A stretch of 58,169 nt of DNA from Gemmatimonadota bacterium (GTDB taxonomy: Bacteria > Latescibacterota > UBA2968 > UBA8231), in NCBI GenBank assembly GCA_018673255.1, contig JABHDC010000244.1, forward strand, positions 1 through 58,169, read 5' to 3'. How positions within the stretch are numbered: position 1 is the first letter of the stretch; each line of letters opens with the position of its first letter. The translations under genes were made by a program, and so were the position numbers. Below the pieces are notes generated by a model, which did not search any database, was not told the origin of the DNA, and was given only the letters and a program-made list of their open reading frames with translations. Positions 30,494 to 39,431 of this stretch are shown here, piece after piece.

Positions 30494-32689
30494 TTAGCGC
30501 CGCTTGCCGCTGCGTCGTCGGCTCGGTCTGAGACGCTTGCCGCGCCCACCGTGATCGGCGCGCTGACGCTTCTCCTTGAGTGGTTCACTGACCGCATCCA
30601 GCAGCAGCAGGTCCATCTTGCGTGCCGCCAGATCGACGCGGACCACTTGTACACGAGCCCTCGTGCCCAGGCGGATCGTGACACCGGTTTGCGGGCAGAG
30701 CAGGCGGAGTCGATGCTCATCGAATTCGTAGTAGTCGTCGAGCAGGCGCAGTGGACAGAATCCTTCCACGAACACCTCATCCAGTTCCACAAAGAGCCCA
30801 CTGCCGATGACACCGCTGACGGTGCCCTCGAATTCCTCCCCCAAGTGCGGTGCCATGTAGCGTAGTTGCTTGAGACGTAGCAACTCGCGCTCAGCAGTGA
30901 CGGCCCGACGTTCGGTATGCGACGTCCACTGGGCGAGCCAGTCCAGGTCATTGACCTCGGCTGGCCCCTGCCCCAACAGGGTTGCCTTGAGCAGGCGGTG
31001 AACGTGGAGATCCGGGTAACGACGAATCGGTGAGGTGAAGTGGAGATACGCATCCGAAGCCAGGCCGAAATGCGGCGAGGCCTCGGTCGAATAACGCGCC
31101 CGCATCATCGCCCGAAGGACGAGTTGCCCAATCAGGGGCGCCTCCTTGCGATTCTCGAAGTGCATGAGCGCTGTCTGCAGATCAATGCTGCGGATCTTTG
31201 GCGCCGGCGGCAGTCGCTGACCAAAAGCACCTACCGCCTGTCGAACCGTCTCGAGCTTATCCGGGTCAGGTGGATCGTGGATCCGGAAGAGCGCACCCAA
31301 CTCCTCTTCCACCATCTGCGCCGCAACCGCTTCATTGGCAGCCAGCATGAACTCCTCCACCAGGCGATGGCTCGTGAGCCTGGGTAATCGCCCCAGTTGT
31401 TCGGGCTGTCCATCCTCCCCGACCACGACGTGCGACTCGGGAACATCGAAATCCAACGCGCCACGTTCGATGCGCCGTGCCCGCAAGCGCCGACTGAGCC
31501 CTGACATCTCCTGTAACAATGGCTCGAAGGCCGCCGTCGCCCCACTTACCTGCTCGCCATCGAGCGCCTGCTGTACTTCCTCGTATGTCAGTCGGGCCTT
31601 TGAGCGGATGACGCTCAGGGTCCCAGCCGTGGCGATGATGCGCCCGCCGGCGTCGATATCCAGGAAGATCGAGAGGGCGAGTCGATCCTCGTGAGGCTTG
31701 AGCGAGCAGGCCTCTGCCGCCAATCGACCGGGGAGCATGTGAACAACCTGATCACACAGATACACTGACGTGCCCCGGTCCCTGGCATCGGCATCGATGG
31801 CGCCCCCTACCGTGACGTAGTGGCTCACGTCGGCGATGTGGACACCCAGGCGCTGCTCACCGGATGCCAAAGATTCCAGCGATACGGCGTCGTCAAAATC
31901 CTTCGCGGAGGCGGGGTCAATGGTCACACACGTCAGATCCCTCAGGTCACGTCGATTGTCGAGGGCCGTCTCCAGATCCTGCGCCAGAACGTCGTCGGTT
32001 TCCTTGAGGGCCGCCTCATCGTCACCGAAGGGAATCCCGTGACGAGAAGCCACCACAAGCCAGTCGTGCCGGGGATCATCGGCACGTCCGAGATCCTGAA
32101 CGATGGCGCCGAATCGGCGCGGCGCAGTCTCTCCCGACGTGTCATCCACGTCAACGAGAACCAGGTTTCCGTGAGCCGGCTCAAGGGGGTTGTCCTTCGG
32201 TATGGAGATGACGGTATGCCCTTCGTCTTCCAATACCACAATGCCCACGCCGCCTCGCACTCGATAGGTGCCCAGCATCTGCCGTCGCGGAAGGGTTCGC
32301 ACCATGACGACACGGCCTCGAAGGGCCGGGATGCTGCCTCCGTGAGAGCCGAGCATCTCTACCTGTACCCAGTCGCCATCGACGGCGCCGGCCAGATCGC
32401 TTTCAGCTACGAGGATGTCCGCTTCGGGGCCCGTGCGATGAACGAAGGCCATGCCTCGGGAGTGAATCTGCAAACGCCCCCAGACACGTTGCAGCCGGGC
32501 GGGATGAGCGAAGCGGCGACGCTGCAATCGAACGACGGCCCCCTCATCCTCCATCTGTCGCATCAACGTGCGAAATCCCTGGTATTCATCCGCAGTGATA
32601 TCAAAAACGCGGGAGAGATCCTTGATCTTGGCTGGCTGGTAGTCGTGCTCCAGCAGGTGTTCGAGGATGTCTTGGGGCTCAGGTAGCAT
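30494..32689 (-). CDS. rnr: Ribonuclease R
   Basis: 731 residues. N-terminal helix-turn-helix and cold-shock-like domains are followed by the RNB catalytic domain with TIDPASAKDFDDAVSLE (aspartates that bind magnesium), then VHIADVSHYV, HFTSPIRRYPDLHVHRLL and a C-terminal S1 domain. A basic K/R-rich tail ends the protein. RNase R is a processive 3'-5' exonuclease that degrades structured RNA and assists trans-translation quality control, fitting smpB in the same window. The start is just beyond a terminator, so its own promoter is not obvious. Confidence 0.94.
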   Translation of the reverse strand: MLPEPQDILEHLLEHDYQPAKIKDLSRVFDITADEYQGFRTLMRQMEDEGAVVRLQRRRFAHPARLQRVWGRLQIHSRGMAFVHRTGPEADILVAESDLAGAVDGDWVQVEMLGSHGGSIPALRGRVVMVRTLPRRQMLGTYRVRGGVGIVVLEDEGHTVISIPKDNPLEPAHGNLVLVDVDDTSGETAPRRFGAIVQDLGRADDPRHDWLVVASRHGIPFGDDEAALKETDDVLAQDLETALDNRRDLRDLTCVTIDPASAKDFDDAVSLESLASGEQRLGVHIADVSHYVTVGGAIDADARDRGTSVYLCDQVVHMLPGRLAAEACSLKPHEDRLALSIFLDIDAGGRIIATAGTLSVIRSKARLTYEEVQQALDGEQVSGATAAFEPLLQEMSGLSRRLRARRIERGALDFDVPESHVVVGEDGQPEQLGRLPRLTSHRLVEEFMLAANEAVAAQMVEEELGALFRIHDPPDPDKLETVRQAVGAFGQRLPPAPKIRSIDLQTALMHFENRKEAPLIGQLVLRAMMRARYSTEASPHFGLASDAYLHFTSPIRRYPDLHVHRLLKATLLGQGPAEVNDLDWLAQWTSHTERRAVTAERELLRLKQLRYMAPHLGEEFEGTVSGVIGSGLFVELDEVFVEGFCPLRLLDDYYEFDEHRLRLLCPQTGVTIRLGTRARVQVVRVDLAARKMDLLLLDAVSEPLKEKRQRADHGGRGKRLRPSRRRSGKRR

Positions 32690-32717
32690 GGGTCACGATT
32701 CGCCGTGGTGAAGGAAG

Positions 32718-32766
32718 ATGAAAAGAAACAGGGGCAGATCGGCCCTTCACGTGCCGGTCTGCCCCT
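32718..32766 (-). terminator. Terminator after the lipoprotein gene
   Basis: On the minus strand, a ~14-bp stem (about 32752-32766 with 32730-32744, one G-U) is followed by GTTTCTTTTC. It lies between the lipoprotein stop (32820) and the rnr start (32689). Confidence 0.65.
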
Positions 32767-32819
32767 TACTCTGGAACCCGAGACTCTGAAGACTCGTGAC
32801 CCGCCTGGTGTCGACTCAG

Positions 32820-33293
32820 TCAGTCGCCGCCCGGGTAGGACAGGGGGAATGGCGTCGGTCGAGCTTCTTCTTCCCACCGCCTTCCCAGGGTGTTGATGTG
32901 AATCGTGACGACCTCACTGATCACGCCGATCTGCTTCATGGCACTGATCGGGAATGTCGGAAAATCAGGTTGAACGATCTTCTTCAGAGCCGTTTCAAGT
33001 GTGCGCTTGACCTTATTGTGCCCGGCGAGAATCCGCTTGTCCTTGCCCAGTACGATCTGATCCATTGCGGCAAGGTATTCACTGATGATGTCGCTTGTCC
33101 GTGCCGCCATGGCAGGCTGGTCCGCCTTGAGGGCAACTTCCATGCTCACCAGCTGCTCATGATACGTATCCATCGCCTCGAATGCCTCGACATACGGTCC
33201 GAGTTCATCGGGTTTCTCGCCACACCCTGTGGCCACCATCCCCACCAGCCCCACCACACACCCCAGGATCACCATCGTCACCGTTCGTTTCAT
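32820..33293 (-). CDS. Small lipoprotein of unknown function
   Basis: 157 residues from ATG at 33293, with GGAGGAG 8 nt upstream; a TTG one codon earlier is less likely. The signal peptide ends in MVATGC, a lipobox at about residue 24. The mature part is helical and charged (ALKADQPAMAARTSDIISEYLAAM), with no recognised domain. Flanked by a terminator, so probably its own transcription unit. Confidence 0.75.
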   Translation of the reverse strand: MKRTVTMVILGCVVGLVGMVATGCGEKPDELGPYVEAFEAMDTYHEQLVSMEVALKADQPAMAARTSDIISEYLAAMDQIVLGKDKRILAGHNKVKRTLETALKKIVQPDFPTFPISAMKQIGVISEVVTIHINTLGRRWEEEARPTPFPLSYPGGD

Positions 33294-33416
33294 CAATCTG
33301 TCTCCTCCGATTGCGGGACGGGATCCGACCGCGGCGGCTCACCGCGGTGCGGAAGGGTTATGCAGATCGCATTGGTTCCTGTTGCTCGGCACCAGAATCT
33401 GAGTCCTGCTTCTCAT

Positions 33417-33440
33417 CCGGGCCGGATAGGCCTGGCCCGG
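33417..33440 (-). terminator. Possible hairpin terminator after the YihY-like gene
   Basis: A perfect 7-bp CCGGGCC/GGCCCGG stem with a 10-base loop, 9 bases beyond the YihY-like stop. No T-run follows, so termination is uncertain. Confidence 0.3.
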
Positions 33441-33449
33441 TTGTGCGGT

Positions 33450-34256
33450 CTAGGGGCTCACGCCCGGGCCCAGTCGCCGTCGGTACAGCGTGCCATTGAG
33501 TTCTCCCCCCAACAGCAGGAAGAACGCAACCAGATAGGCCGACAGCAGCAGCACGATAACGGCCCCAAGAACTCCGTAGACGACACTGTAGTAGCCGAAA
33601 GACTTCACGTAGTAGCTGAAGCCACCGGCGATCATCGTCCAGAGTGCCAGAAACAGGAGGCTGCCAGGGAGCACGTCAAGCCAGCGCAGCGGCTCGTCGG
33701 GTGCGATACGGTAGACAGTGGCCACCACCATCAGCGTACCGGTCACGCCAGCGGTGTGTCGCAGCAGACCTGTGAGGGATGGAACCTCCATCGACAGGGC
33801 CCAGTGTCTGACCAGCCACCGATCGAATTGCTCAGAGAACACGATGAGGTTGAAGAGGATGACGAGGGCGAGCCCGAAGCCGATGATGAGGATAATGGAG
33901 AGACTTCGGCGCAGGAAAAGCGTGCGCCCCTCACTTGTTCCGTAGGCCCGATTCAGAGCGGCCATCGTCGTGGACATGCTTGCAGAGGCGGGCCACAACA
34001 CACCGACGATCCCGAAGAAGAACAGACTCTGAGACGCACTGCTGGCATGCTGCAGATTGGTTTCCACGACCTCGATCAGTGGTTCGGGCACAATGACGCC
34101 CATGTCGTGCAGCAGCCTTGAGAAAGCATCGACGGGGACGTTGAGAACACCAAGAAGAGCTGTGAGAACGAGGATCCCCGGAAAGACCGCGAAAACGAAG
34201 TCGAAGGCCATCGCCGCGGCGGCAACTGAGATATCGTGTTCATATGCAGAACGCAC
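33450..34256 (-). CDS. YihY/BrkB-family inner-membrane protein
   Basis: 268 residues if GTG at 34256 is the start. About six transmembrane helices, with the family's opening HDISVAAAAMAFDFVFAVFPG and later GVLWPASASM, YRIAPDEPLRWLDVLPGSLL and YYSVVYGVLGAVIVLLLSAYLVAFFLLLGGELN. The open frame continues upstream with a sequence that looks family-like (WEHFGTIAGRTVRSAYEH) but has no ATG, GTG or TTG before the preceding stop. A rare start codon or an upstream frameshift is possible. The old name ribonuclease BN is incorrect for this family. Function is unknown. Confidence 0.8.
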   Translation of the reverse strand: MRSAYEHDISVAAAAMAFDFVFAVFPGILVLTALLGVLNVPVDAFSRLLHDMGVIVPEPLIEVVETNLQHASSASQSLFFFGIVGVLWPASASMSTTMAALNRAYGTSEGRTLFLRRSLSIILIIGFGLALVILFNLIVFSEQFDRWLVRHWALSMEVPSLTGLLRHTAGVTGTLMVVATVYRIAPDEPLRWLDVLPGSLLFLALWTMIAGGFSYYVKSFGYYSVVYGVLGAVIVLLLSAYLVAFFLLLGGELNGTLYRRRLGPGVSP

Positions 34257-34326
34257 GGTACGGCCGGCGATGGTACCGAAATGTTCCCAACGGGATGTCC
34301 CCGCTGGCGGGATGGGTGTCTGGCAC

Positions 34327-35127
34327 TCAGTGGCGCAGATGTTCGATCACCGTCGCGAAGAGAGACCCATTGGTCGAGACCGCGTCGGCCCCGTGGAGTG
34401 TCGATGCACCCTCCCAATCGCCGAAGGTCCCCCCCGCCTCCTCAAGGATGATGGGAAGAGGGCCACAGTCCCATGGGCTGATGATCGGATCAAGCATCAC
34501 CTCGGCCCGTCCCGTGGCCACCAGGATATGTCCGTAGCAATCACCCCAGCCGCGTACGAGTCCAGATGCGGCGCTGATCCGCTGCAAGGCCTGTTCCCGA
34601 TTCTGTTCACCAAAGCTGCGATGGCTGGTGAAGCAGATGCAGGCTTCGGACAAATCCTTGACCTGAGATACCCGGGCACGTCGCCCATTCCACCAGGCTC
34701 CCTGGCCACGCGCGGCGAAGACCATCTCATCGAGAGCAGGAAAGTAGACGGCCCCCGCCAGACCTTTCTGTGGTTGCCCAGGTTCGCCCTCGACCAGACC
34801 GATCATCACGCCATACAGGGGGACGCCCTGGACGAAGGACTTGGTGCCATCGATGGGATCCACATACCAACTGCGACCTGAGGTACCCGCCTGTGTGCCG
34901 AATTCTTCACCGACGATCCCATCCTCAGGGTAGGCGGCTTCGATTCGTTGCCGAATGGCAATTTCCGCTTCGCGATCGGCAATGGTGACAGGTGAATTGT
35001 CAGCTTTCCGCTCAGCTTCAACGCCGGTCTGGAAGTAACCGAGCGTCAGCCGTCCTGCGTGCCACGCCGTATCCACGGCAAATGACATCTCAGACTGCAG
35101 TGATTCAGTCACGTTCCCCGATTTCAA
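34327..35127 (-). CDS. Inositol-monophosphatase-family phosphatase (HisN-like)
   Basis: 266 residues. Metal-site motifs are present: EDGIVGEEFG, WYVDPIDGTKSF (the DPIDGT signature) and DPIISPWDCGPLPIILEEAGG (the WD motif). The family includes inositol monophosphatase, CysQ and histidinol-phosphate phosphatase HisN. The DPIDGTKSFVQGVPLYG block resembles HisN, but substrate is not settled. The start used here is TTG at 35127, overlapping the upstream stop; GTG at 35112 is an alternative. Confidence 0.88.
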   Translation of the reverse strand: MKSGNVTESLQSEMSFAVDTAWHAGRLTLGYFQTGVEAERKADNSPVTIADREAEIAIRQRIEAAYPEDGIVGEEFGTQAGTSGRSWYVDPIDGTKSFVQGVPLYGVMIGLVEGEPGQPQKGLAGAVYFPALDEMVFAARGQGAWWNGRRARVSQVKDLSEACICFTSHRSFGEQNREQALQRISAASGLVRGWGDCYGHILVATGRAEVMLDPIISPWDCGPLPIILEEAGGTFGDWEGASTLHGADAVSTNGSLFATVIEHLRH

Positions 35128-35960
35128 CCAAGAATCTTCGTGCGCAGGTCTTCCAACAAGCGCAGGGCAGACTCGATGTCGCCTGCCTGGTCCGGAGAAT
35201 ACTCACGCTCGATCGTCAGAGGGCCCTCGTATCCGAGTCCATTCAGCGCGCGGAGGAAAGCCTCGATATTGACATCGCCACTGCCAAGTGGTGCATCCTC
35301 GTACCATGGTTGTCCGGACTGACGTTCGATGCAGGCATCCTTGCAGTGCACGCTGCGAACGTGCTTACCCACCTTGTCGAGGGCCTCCAGAGGATTGCCG
35401 GCACCGTAGAGAATCATATTCGCCGGGTCGAAATTGACCCTCAGCCGGTCTCTCTCAACGGCCTCGATAAATGTGAGCAACTCTTCGGCCGTTTCCTGCC
35501 CCGTTTCGAGGTGGAAATACTGACCATTGCCACTGCAGTGATCACACACAGCTCTCGTTGTCGTGACCAGGGCCTGGAATCCTGCATCGCTAGGGCTGCC
35601 AGGCACAAATCCCAGATGCATGCCGATGGCATCAACGCCGAGGGCAGCGGCAAAGTCAGAGATCTCCAGCGTCTGCTTCAGACGCGCCTCCCGCAGATGG
35701 GCCGGCACAAGCCCCACCGTCTGTTTTACGTGCTCTACCGTCTGGTAGTCATCCTCCGGAAATCCGATGAAGACGACGCTGATGTCGATCCCCGCTGTGG
35801 CGAACTCCGACTTGATCTGTGCGCTGCTGTCAGCCGTCCGCAGTTGCTGTGACGGGGCATGCAGGTGAACCGTCGGCACGCCCAGCTTTTTCACAGATTC
35901 AATTCCCGCACCCAATCCACCATCGATGGAAGTGAAGATGCCGGTTGGCCACTTCTGCAT
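35124..35960 (-). CDS. Sugar phosphate isomerase/epimerase (AP endonuclease 2-like TIM barrel)
   Basis: 278 residues with a xylose-isomerase-like TIM barrel: VDAIGMHLGF, the metal-ligand block HLETGQETAEELL, VNFDPANMILYGAGNP, VRSVHCKDA and the C-terminal GPLTIEREYS. Glutamates and histidines at these positions bind the divalent metal. It likely isomerises or epimerises a sugar, inositol or related compound. It sits between an inositol-phosphatase-family gene (4-base overlap) and the DUF2225 gene. Substrate cannot be determined. Confidence 0.88.
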   Translation of the reverse strand: MQKWPTGIFTSIDGGLGAGIESVKKLGVPTVHLHAPSQQLRTADSSAQIKSEFATAGIDISVVFIGFPEDDYQTVEHVKQTVGLVPAHLREARLKQTLEISDFAAALGVDAIGMHLGFVPGSPSDAGFQALVTTTRAVCDHCSGNGQYFHLETGQETAEELLTFIEAVERDRLRVNFDPANMILYGAGNPLEALDKVGKHVRSVHCKDACIERQSGQPWYEDAPLGSGDVNIEAFLRALNGLGYEGPLTIEREYSPDQAGDIESALRLLEDLRTKILG

Positions 35961-35975
35961 GAATTCCGTCCTGTG

Positions 35976-37763
35976 TCAGAATCGAGTGATGCCGTGGATT
36001 TCCGCTCGGTTACCGCCCTGTTCCTTCGCCTTGTACAACGTTCTCAGCAGAGCGGCATAGACGGCATTCATCACCTCCTTGTCGGAGGTGGTCACCTTCT
36101 GCTCGACTGTGACTGCCCCGAGGCTGGACGCCAGGGGCATGGCGGTCTCCTCGACGCGGACACTGCTGCCGCCCAGAGCTCGTCGCATCTCGCTGACCCG
36201 CTGCCGAGCTGCGTTGCCATCCATTCGACCGGTGATGACAAAGGTCGCACCATCCATTCGGTACAATTCTTCGCCTTCCGTACAGAATTTGCGCAACCCC
36301 TTGGCCGAGGCTTTCAGCATGCGATCGCCCATGGTCCAGCCGTGTTCCAGATTCACCTTGGCGACCTGGTCCAGACCGATGGCGATACAGGTGAAGGGGC
36401 CTCCTTCAGGGAAGGCTCTGATGATCTTCGGCATCTGGATACTGAGAAGGGCGATCCGATTTGGCAGTCCGGTGAGCGCATCACGACCGATCAGCGAACG
36501 CCACTTCTGATTGTCTTCCTCCAGTTCCACCAGGCGCTGCTTCAGATCGCCGACCTGTTGTGTCAGCGTACTGATCTGTCGCGTCGCCTTGTCACGTTCG
36601 GAGACAGAGCGATCATCCTCCATCGCCGGCTCCTGAGCCGCCTTGGCAACTGACGCAGCCTTCTTTCCGGTGGCGCCACCCTGTTTCCCATTGCCCGAAG
36701 CCTTCGCTGCAGTCTCGGTCGGCGGCTGGGCTGCCTTCTTCGCCTTGGTTTTCGTCTTGGCCTTGGTTTTCGCCGGTGTCTTGGCGTCCGCCACGTCCTC
36801 GTCATTGTCAGCTTCGTCACCACCGCGTTCCTTGTGCAACGCACGAAGTTCGCGGCCTCGCTCACCGGCCTTCTCGAGCATCTCGCGAGCGCGATTCACC
36901 GCACCACCCACGATGCTCTTGTCAGAGATGATGCTCAGGCATTGCTGAATCGTTCCACTGAAAAAAGTGGATGCCTTCTTGTAGTCGACAGAATCGCTCG
37001 TCAGCTCGTAGAGGCGGAAGCCAATCTCTGCCAACAGCAGGCGAAGGCGAAGCTCGTCCTCAACCTTCGCCTCTTTCAGCAACTCGTAGTTACGTTCGAA
37101 ATAAGCTCGACTGAGTTTCAGGGCTTCGATCTCGTCCACGGCGACCGTCGGCGTCACCGGGTAGTCGTCGTGGGGTGGGATATCTCTCTTAAAGCCCTTG
37201 CGGCACTTGCGAAGACTGGCCTCGATCGCCTCGGGATCAGCGTCAGCGTAGTAGCGCTCCCGATCGCGGTAGAGCCACGCCACGCGCAGATAGTACCGGG
37301 CGATCGGTCCGACCGGCAGCCTGCTGCGAGAGCATTGCGCGAGAATCCCGAGATGAATCTGAGCCAGTGTCTTCATCAGGACGTCCGGCTCAGCCAGTCT
37401 CTTGAGCAGGGATTGGGCCGCTCCTCTTCCTGTCGATGCACCATCCTTGTAGGCCTGGATGGCAGCTTCACCGAAGTCTCGGCGGAAGAGATCGGGCGCC
37501 TTTCCCGCTTGTCGGTAGTCGGCGTCGTCCAGTTCGCCGGTAAAGCCACATGATCCACAGGCGCCCATGAAGAACTGCAGTGGATCGACAGAGTCGAATC
37601 CAGGGGTCTTCCACTTGTAGGTCAGTGGATGACCATCGCCCTCCATCTTGGCCGCGCGTGCCATGTCGCGTTTCAGGCGATGATACTCGTTCTCGGTCTC
37701 GCAGAAGGGACACGGGATCGCGTATTTACGGCAAATCTGGGTGAGTTCTTCTTCACTGAGCAT
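35976..37763 (-). CDS. DUF2225 zinc-ribbon protein fused to a degenerate GGDEF domain
   Basis: 595 residues. The N-terminus carries a zinc ribbon (CPFCETENEY and CGSCGFTGE) and a helical region matching DUF2225 proteins, with a TPR-like middle (KLSRAYFERNYELL). A ~90-residue lysine/alanine-rich, disordered linker follows (AKTPAKTKAKTKTKAKKAA). The C-terminal ~170 residues begin DALTGLPNRIALLSI like GGDEF domains, but the active-site GGDEF is replaced by RMDGATFV. It should be catalytically inactive, perhaps a nucleotide or c-di-GMP sensor. It heads an operon with the sugar isomerase gene, 15 bases apart. Confidence 0.85.
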   Translation of the reverse strand: MLSEEELTQICRKYAIPCPFCETENEYHRLKRDMARAAKMEGDGHPLTYKWKTPGFDSVDPLQFFMGACGSCGFTGELDDADYRQAGKAPDLFRRDFGEAAIQAYKDGASTGRGAAQSLLKRLAEPDVLMKTLAQIHLGILAQCSRSRLPVGPIARYYLRVAWLYRDRERYYADADPEAIEASLRKCRKGFKRDIPPHDDYPVTPTVAVDEIEALKLSRAYFERNYELLKEAKVEDELRLRLLLAEIGFRLYELTSDSVDYKKASTFFSGTIQQCLSIISDKSIVGGAVNRAREMLEKAGERGRELRALHKERGGDEADNDEDVADAKTPAKTKAKTKTKAKKAAQPPTETAAKASGNGKQGGATGKKAASVAKAAQEPAMEDDRSVSERDKATRQISTLTQQVGDLKQRLVELEEDNQKWRSLIGRDALTGLPNRIALLSIQMPKIIRAFPEGGPFTCIAIGLDQVAKVNLEHGWTMGDRMLKASAKGLRKFCTEGEELYRMDGATFVITGRMDGNAARQRVSEMRRALGGSSVRVEETAMPLASSLGAVTVEQKVTTSDKEVMNAVYAALLRTLYKAKEQGGNRAEIHGITRF

Positions 37764-37921
37764 TGGGCAGGCCGGGCCGCAAGGAGGAATGTCGAAGCAG
37801 GTCTACCGGGTCGAGACGCTGATGTCCATCAGATCAAAGATCCGGATTGCCCTGCCACATCAGGCGGGGCCTAGTAAAGTAGCACTCCCCTCAGACAGAT
37901 ACAACACAGACACAGACGACG

Positions 37922-37952
37922 GAGGGGGCAACGCGCGTCGCGTCACCCCCTC
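37922..37952 (-). terminator. GC-rich hairpin after the small acidic gene
   Basis: The minus strand can form a ~14-bp stem (with two G-U wobbles) over 37922-37952; on the plus strand the same two pairs are C-A mismatches, so the structure favours the minus-strand transcript. It is 45 bases beyond the stop at 37998. There is no T-run. Confidence 0.4.
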
Positions 37953-37997
37953 GAATTCATGGTCGATCGCAGTTGCGACCCCTCAGATGCGCCTCGC

Positions 37998-38144
37998 CTA
38001 TGCAGCTTCCTCAGCGCCTTCTTCACTGCCATCATTCTGCGCTGCTGCCAACACGGCCTTCACTCGGTTCCGGAAGATCTTGATGCGGTCCTCCACTTCT
38101 TCGATCGAACGCAGCAGTTCATCTTCCACAGCCTGGGCAGACAC
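37998..38144 (-). CDS. Small acidic coiled-coil protein
   Basis: A 48-residue frame from GTG at 38144, with GAGGGG 9 nt upstream. The product SAQAVEDELLRSIEEVEDRI... is a continuous amphipathic helix ending in an acidic EEGAEEAA tail. A longer frame to 38309 lacks a ribosome site and looks non-coding. Function unknown. Confidence is moderate because of its small size. Confidence 0.5.
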   Translation of the reverse strand: MSAQAVEDELLRSIEEVEDRIKIFRNRVKAVLAAAQNDGSEEGAEEAA

Positions 38145-38398
38145 GGGTATTATCCCCTCGTTACGGTATAGGTAGGCGCCGATGGGACACGTCCATTCCG
38201 GACGCGACCTCCGACTCTTAGATCGGGGTGACATCACGGCTGCCCGAAGGCACACCATGAAGGCCGGTGCGATCAGAAATACGATCGCTGGGGAGAAACA
38301 GTATGACACCCGTCGTGGGGTCGACGGGAGGGGGTCACAGGTGCCGGGGAGGGCACCGAGTCAAACTCAGGAACATCCGCTAACGAACGCGGGGGGCC

Positions 38399-39262
38399 TC
38401 AAGCGCGACTGTACGTCCGCAACTGATCGCAGCGGCTGGGGTGACGCAAGCGATGCAGTGCTTTTTCCTTGATCTGCCGGACTCGCTCACGGGTCAAACC
38501 ATAGCGTGTCCCGATCTGATCGAGTGTCATCGGCTCTTCGCCGTCCAGCCCGAAATACAGCTTGAGAATCTCGGCCTCGCGGTTCACCAGATCACCCAGG
38601 ACGGTGTCTATCTGTCCACGCAGGCAACCCTTCATCACCGTGATCTCCGGAGACTCCTGACGATCGTCGGGGATGACGTCGAGCAGAGAGTGATCCTCTT
38701 CTTCACGGAATGTTGCATCCAGTGAGCGCACTGAGCGCCCACAGAGCATCGTTTCCTTCACTTCCTCTACCGAAACATCCAGTGCTGCGGCGATCTCTTC
38801 CGGGGCCGGATCGTCGGCTCGCTGCTGGCGCAATTTCCGTGACGTCTTGGAAATCTTGTATAGCAGCCCCACCTTGTTCAGGGGCAATCTTACCGTCCGG
38901 GACTGCTCGGCCAAAGTCTGCAAGATCGCCTGACGAATCCACCAGACCGCGTAGGAGATAAACTTGAATCCCCTATTCTCGTCAAAGCGCTCCGCCGCTG
39001 TGATCAGACCCATGTTGCCTGCGCTGATCAGGTCAGCCAGAGGCACGCCCCGGTTCTGATACTCTTTCCCTACGCTGACGACGAAGCGCAGGTTCGCTTC
39101 GACGAGTTGATTGCGTGCCGCTTCATCGCCCTGCTTGATCCGTCGGGCCAGTTCCACTTCGCGGGCCGAAGACAGGGGTTTCGAGTTGGCGATCTCTCCA
39201 AGGTAGGAACCCAGGGAATCGTCCATATCCCAGAAGGAAGCTTTGGCTTGGGCTTGGGCCAT
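38399..39262 (-). CDS. RNA polymerase sigma factor, RpoD/SigA group (short form)
   Basis: About 287 residues from ATG at 39262; the frame reaches ATG 39343, but a promoter overlaps that codon. Region 1.2 (SLGSYLGEIANSKPLSSAREVELARRI), region 2 (ANLRFVVSVGKEYQNRGVPLADLISAGNMGLITAAERFD; RGFKFISYAVWWIRQAI), region 3 and region 4 (MTLDQIGTRYGLTRERVRQIKEKALHRLR) are present. The region 2.4 helix matches -10 recognition by primary-type sigmas. Region 1.1 and the long non-conserved region are missing. It could be the housekeeping sigma or a group 2 paralogue. Confidence 0.88.
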   Translation of the reverse strand: MAQAQAKASFWDMDDSLGSYLGEIANSKPLSSAREVELARRIKQGDEAARNQLVEANLRFVVSVGKEYQNRGVPLADLISAGNMGLITAAERFDENRGFKFISYAVWWIRQAILQTLAEQSRTVRLPLNKVGLLYKISKTSRKLRQQRADDPAPEEIAAALDVSVEEVKETMLCGRSVRSLDATFREEEDHSLLDVIPDDRQESPEITVMKGCLRGQIDTVLGDLVNREAEILKLYFGLDGEEPMTLDQIGTRYGLTRERVRQIKEKALHRLRHPSRCDQLRTYSRA

Positions 39263-39338
39263 CTCTGCTTTCGCCTCTTCTTCATTGCCTGCCAGTTGTG
39301 ATAGGCAGACAGAGCGGGTTGCACCAGAGCGTTTGTCA

Positions 39339-39368
39339 AACATATGCGGGAGCGATCTGGCCTGTCAA
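39339..39368 (-). promoter_or_regulatory. Promoter of the sigma factor gene overlapping its longest ATG
   Basis: Minus strand TTGACA (39363-39368) and TATGTT (39339-39344), 18-base spacer. The -10 covers the ATG at 39343, so transcription should begin near 39332, downstream of that codon. This supports ATG 39262, which has GAGGCG about 9 bases upstream, as the start. Confidence 0.5.
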
Positions 39369-39431
39369 GGCCTGATCGGAGCCCTTTCTGGGTGCCACAA
39401 AACCCTCTATAACCAGAAGGAAACCAGATAC

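Noticed and set aside
32796..34121. 441-codon plus-strand open frame, histidine-rich
   Set aside because: Antisense to the lipoprotein and YihY-like genes; histidine richness is the mirror of hydrophobic codons.
33450..34256. Ribonuclease BN
   Set aside because: The family was once given this name in error; the sequence is a multi-helix membrane protein without nuclease motifs.
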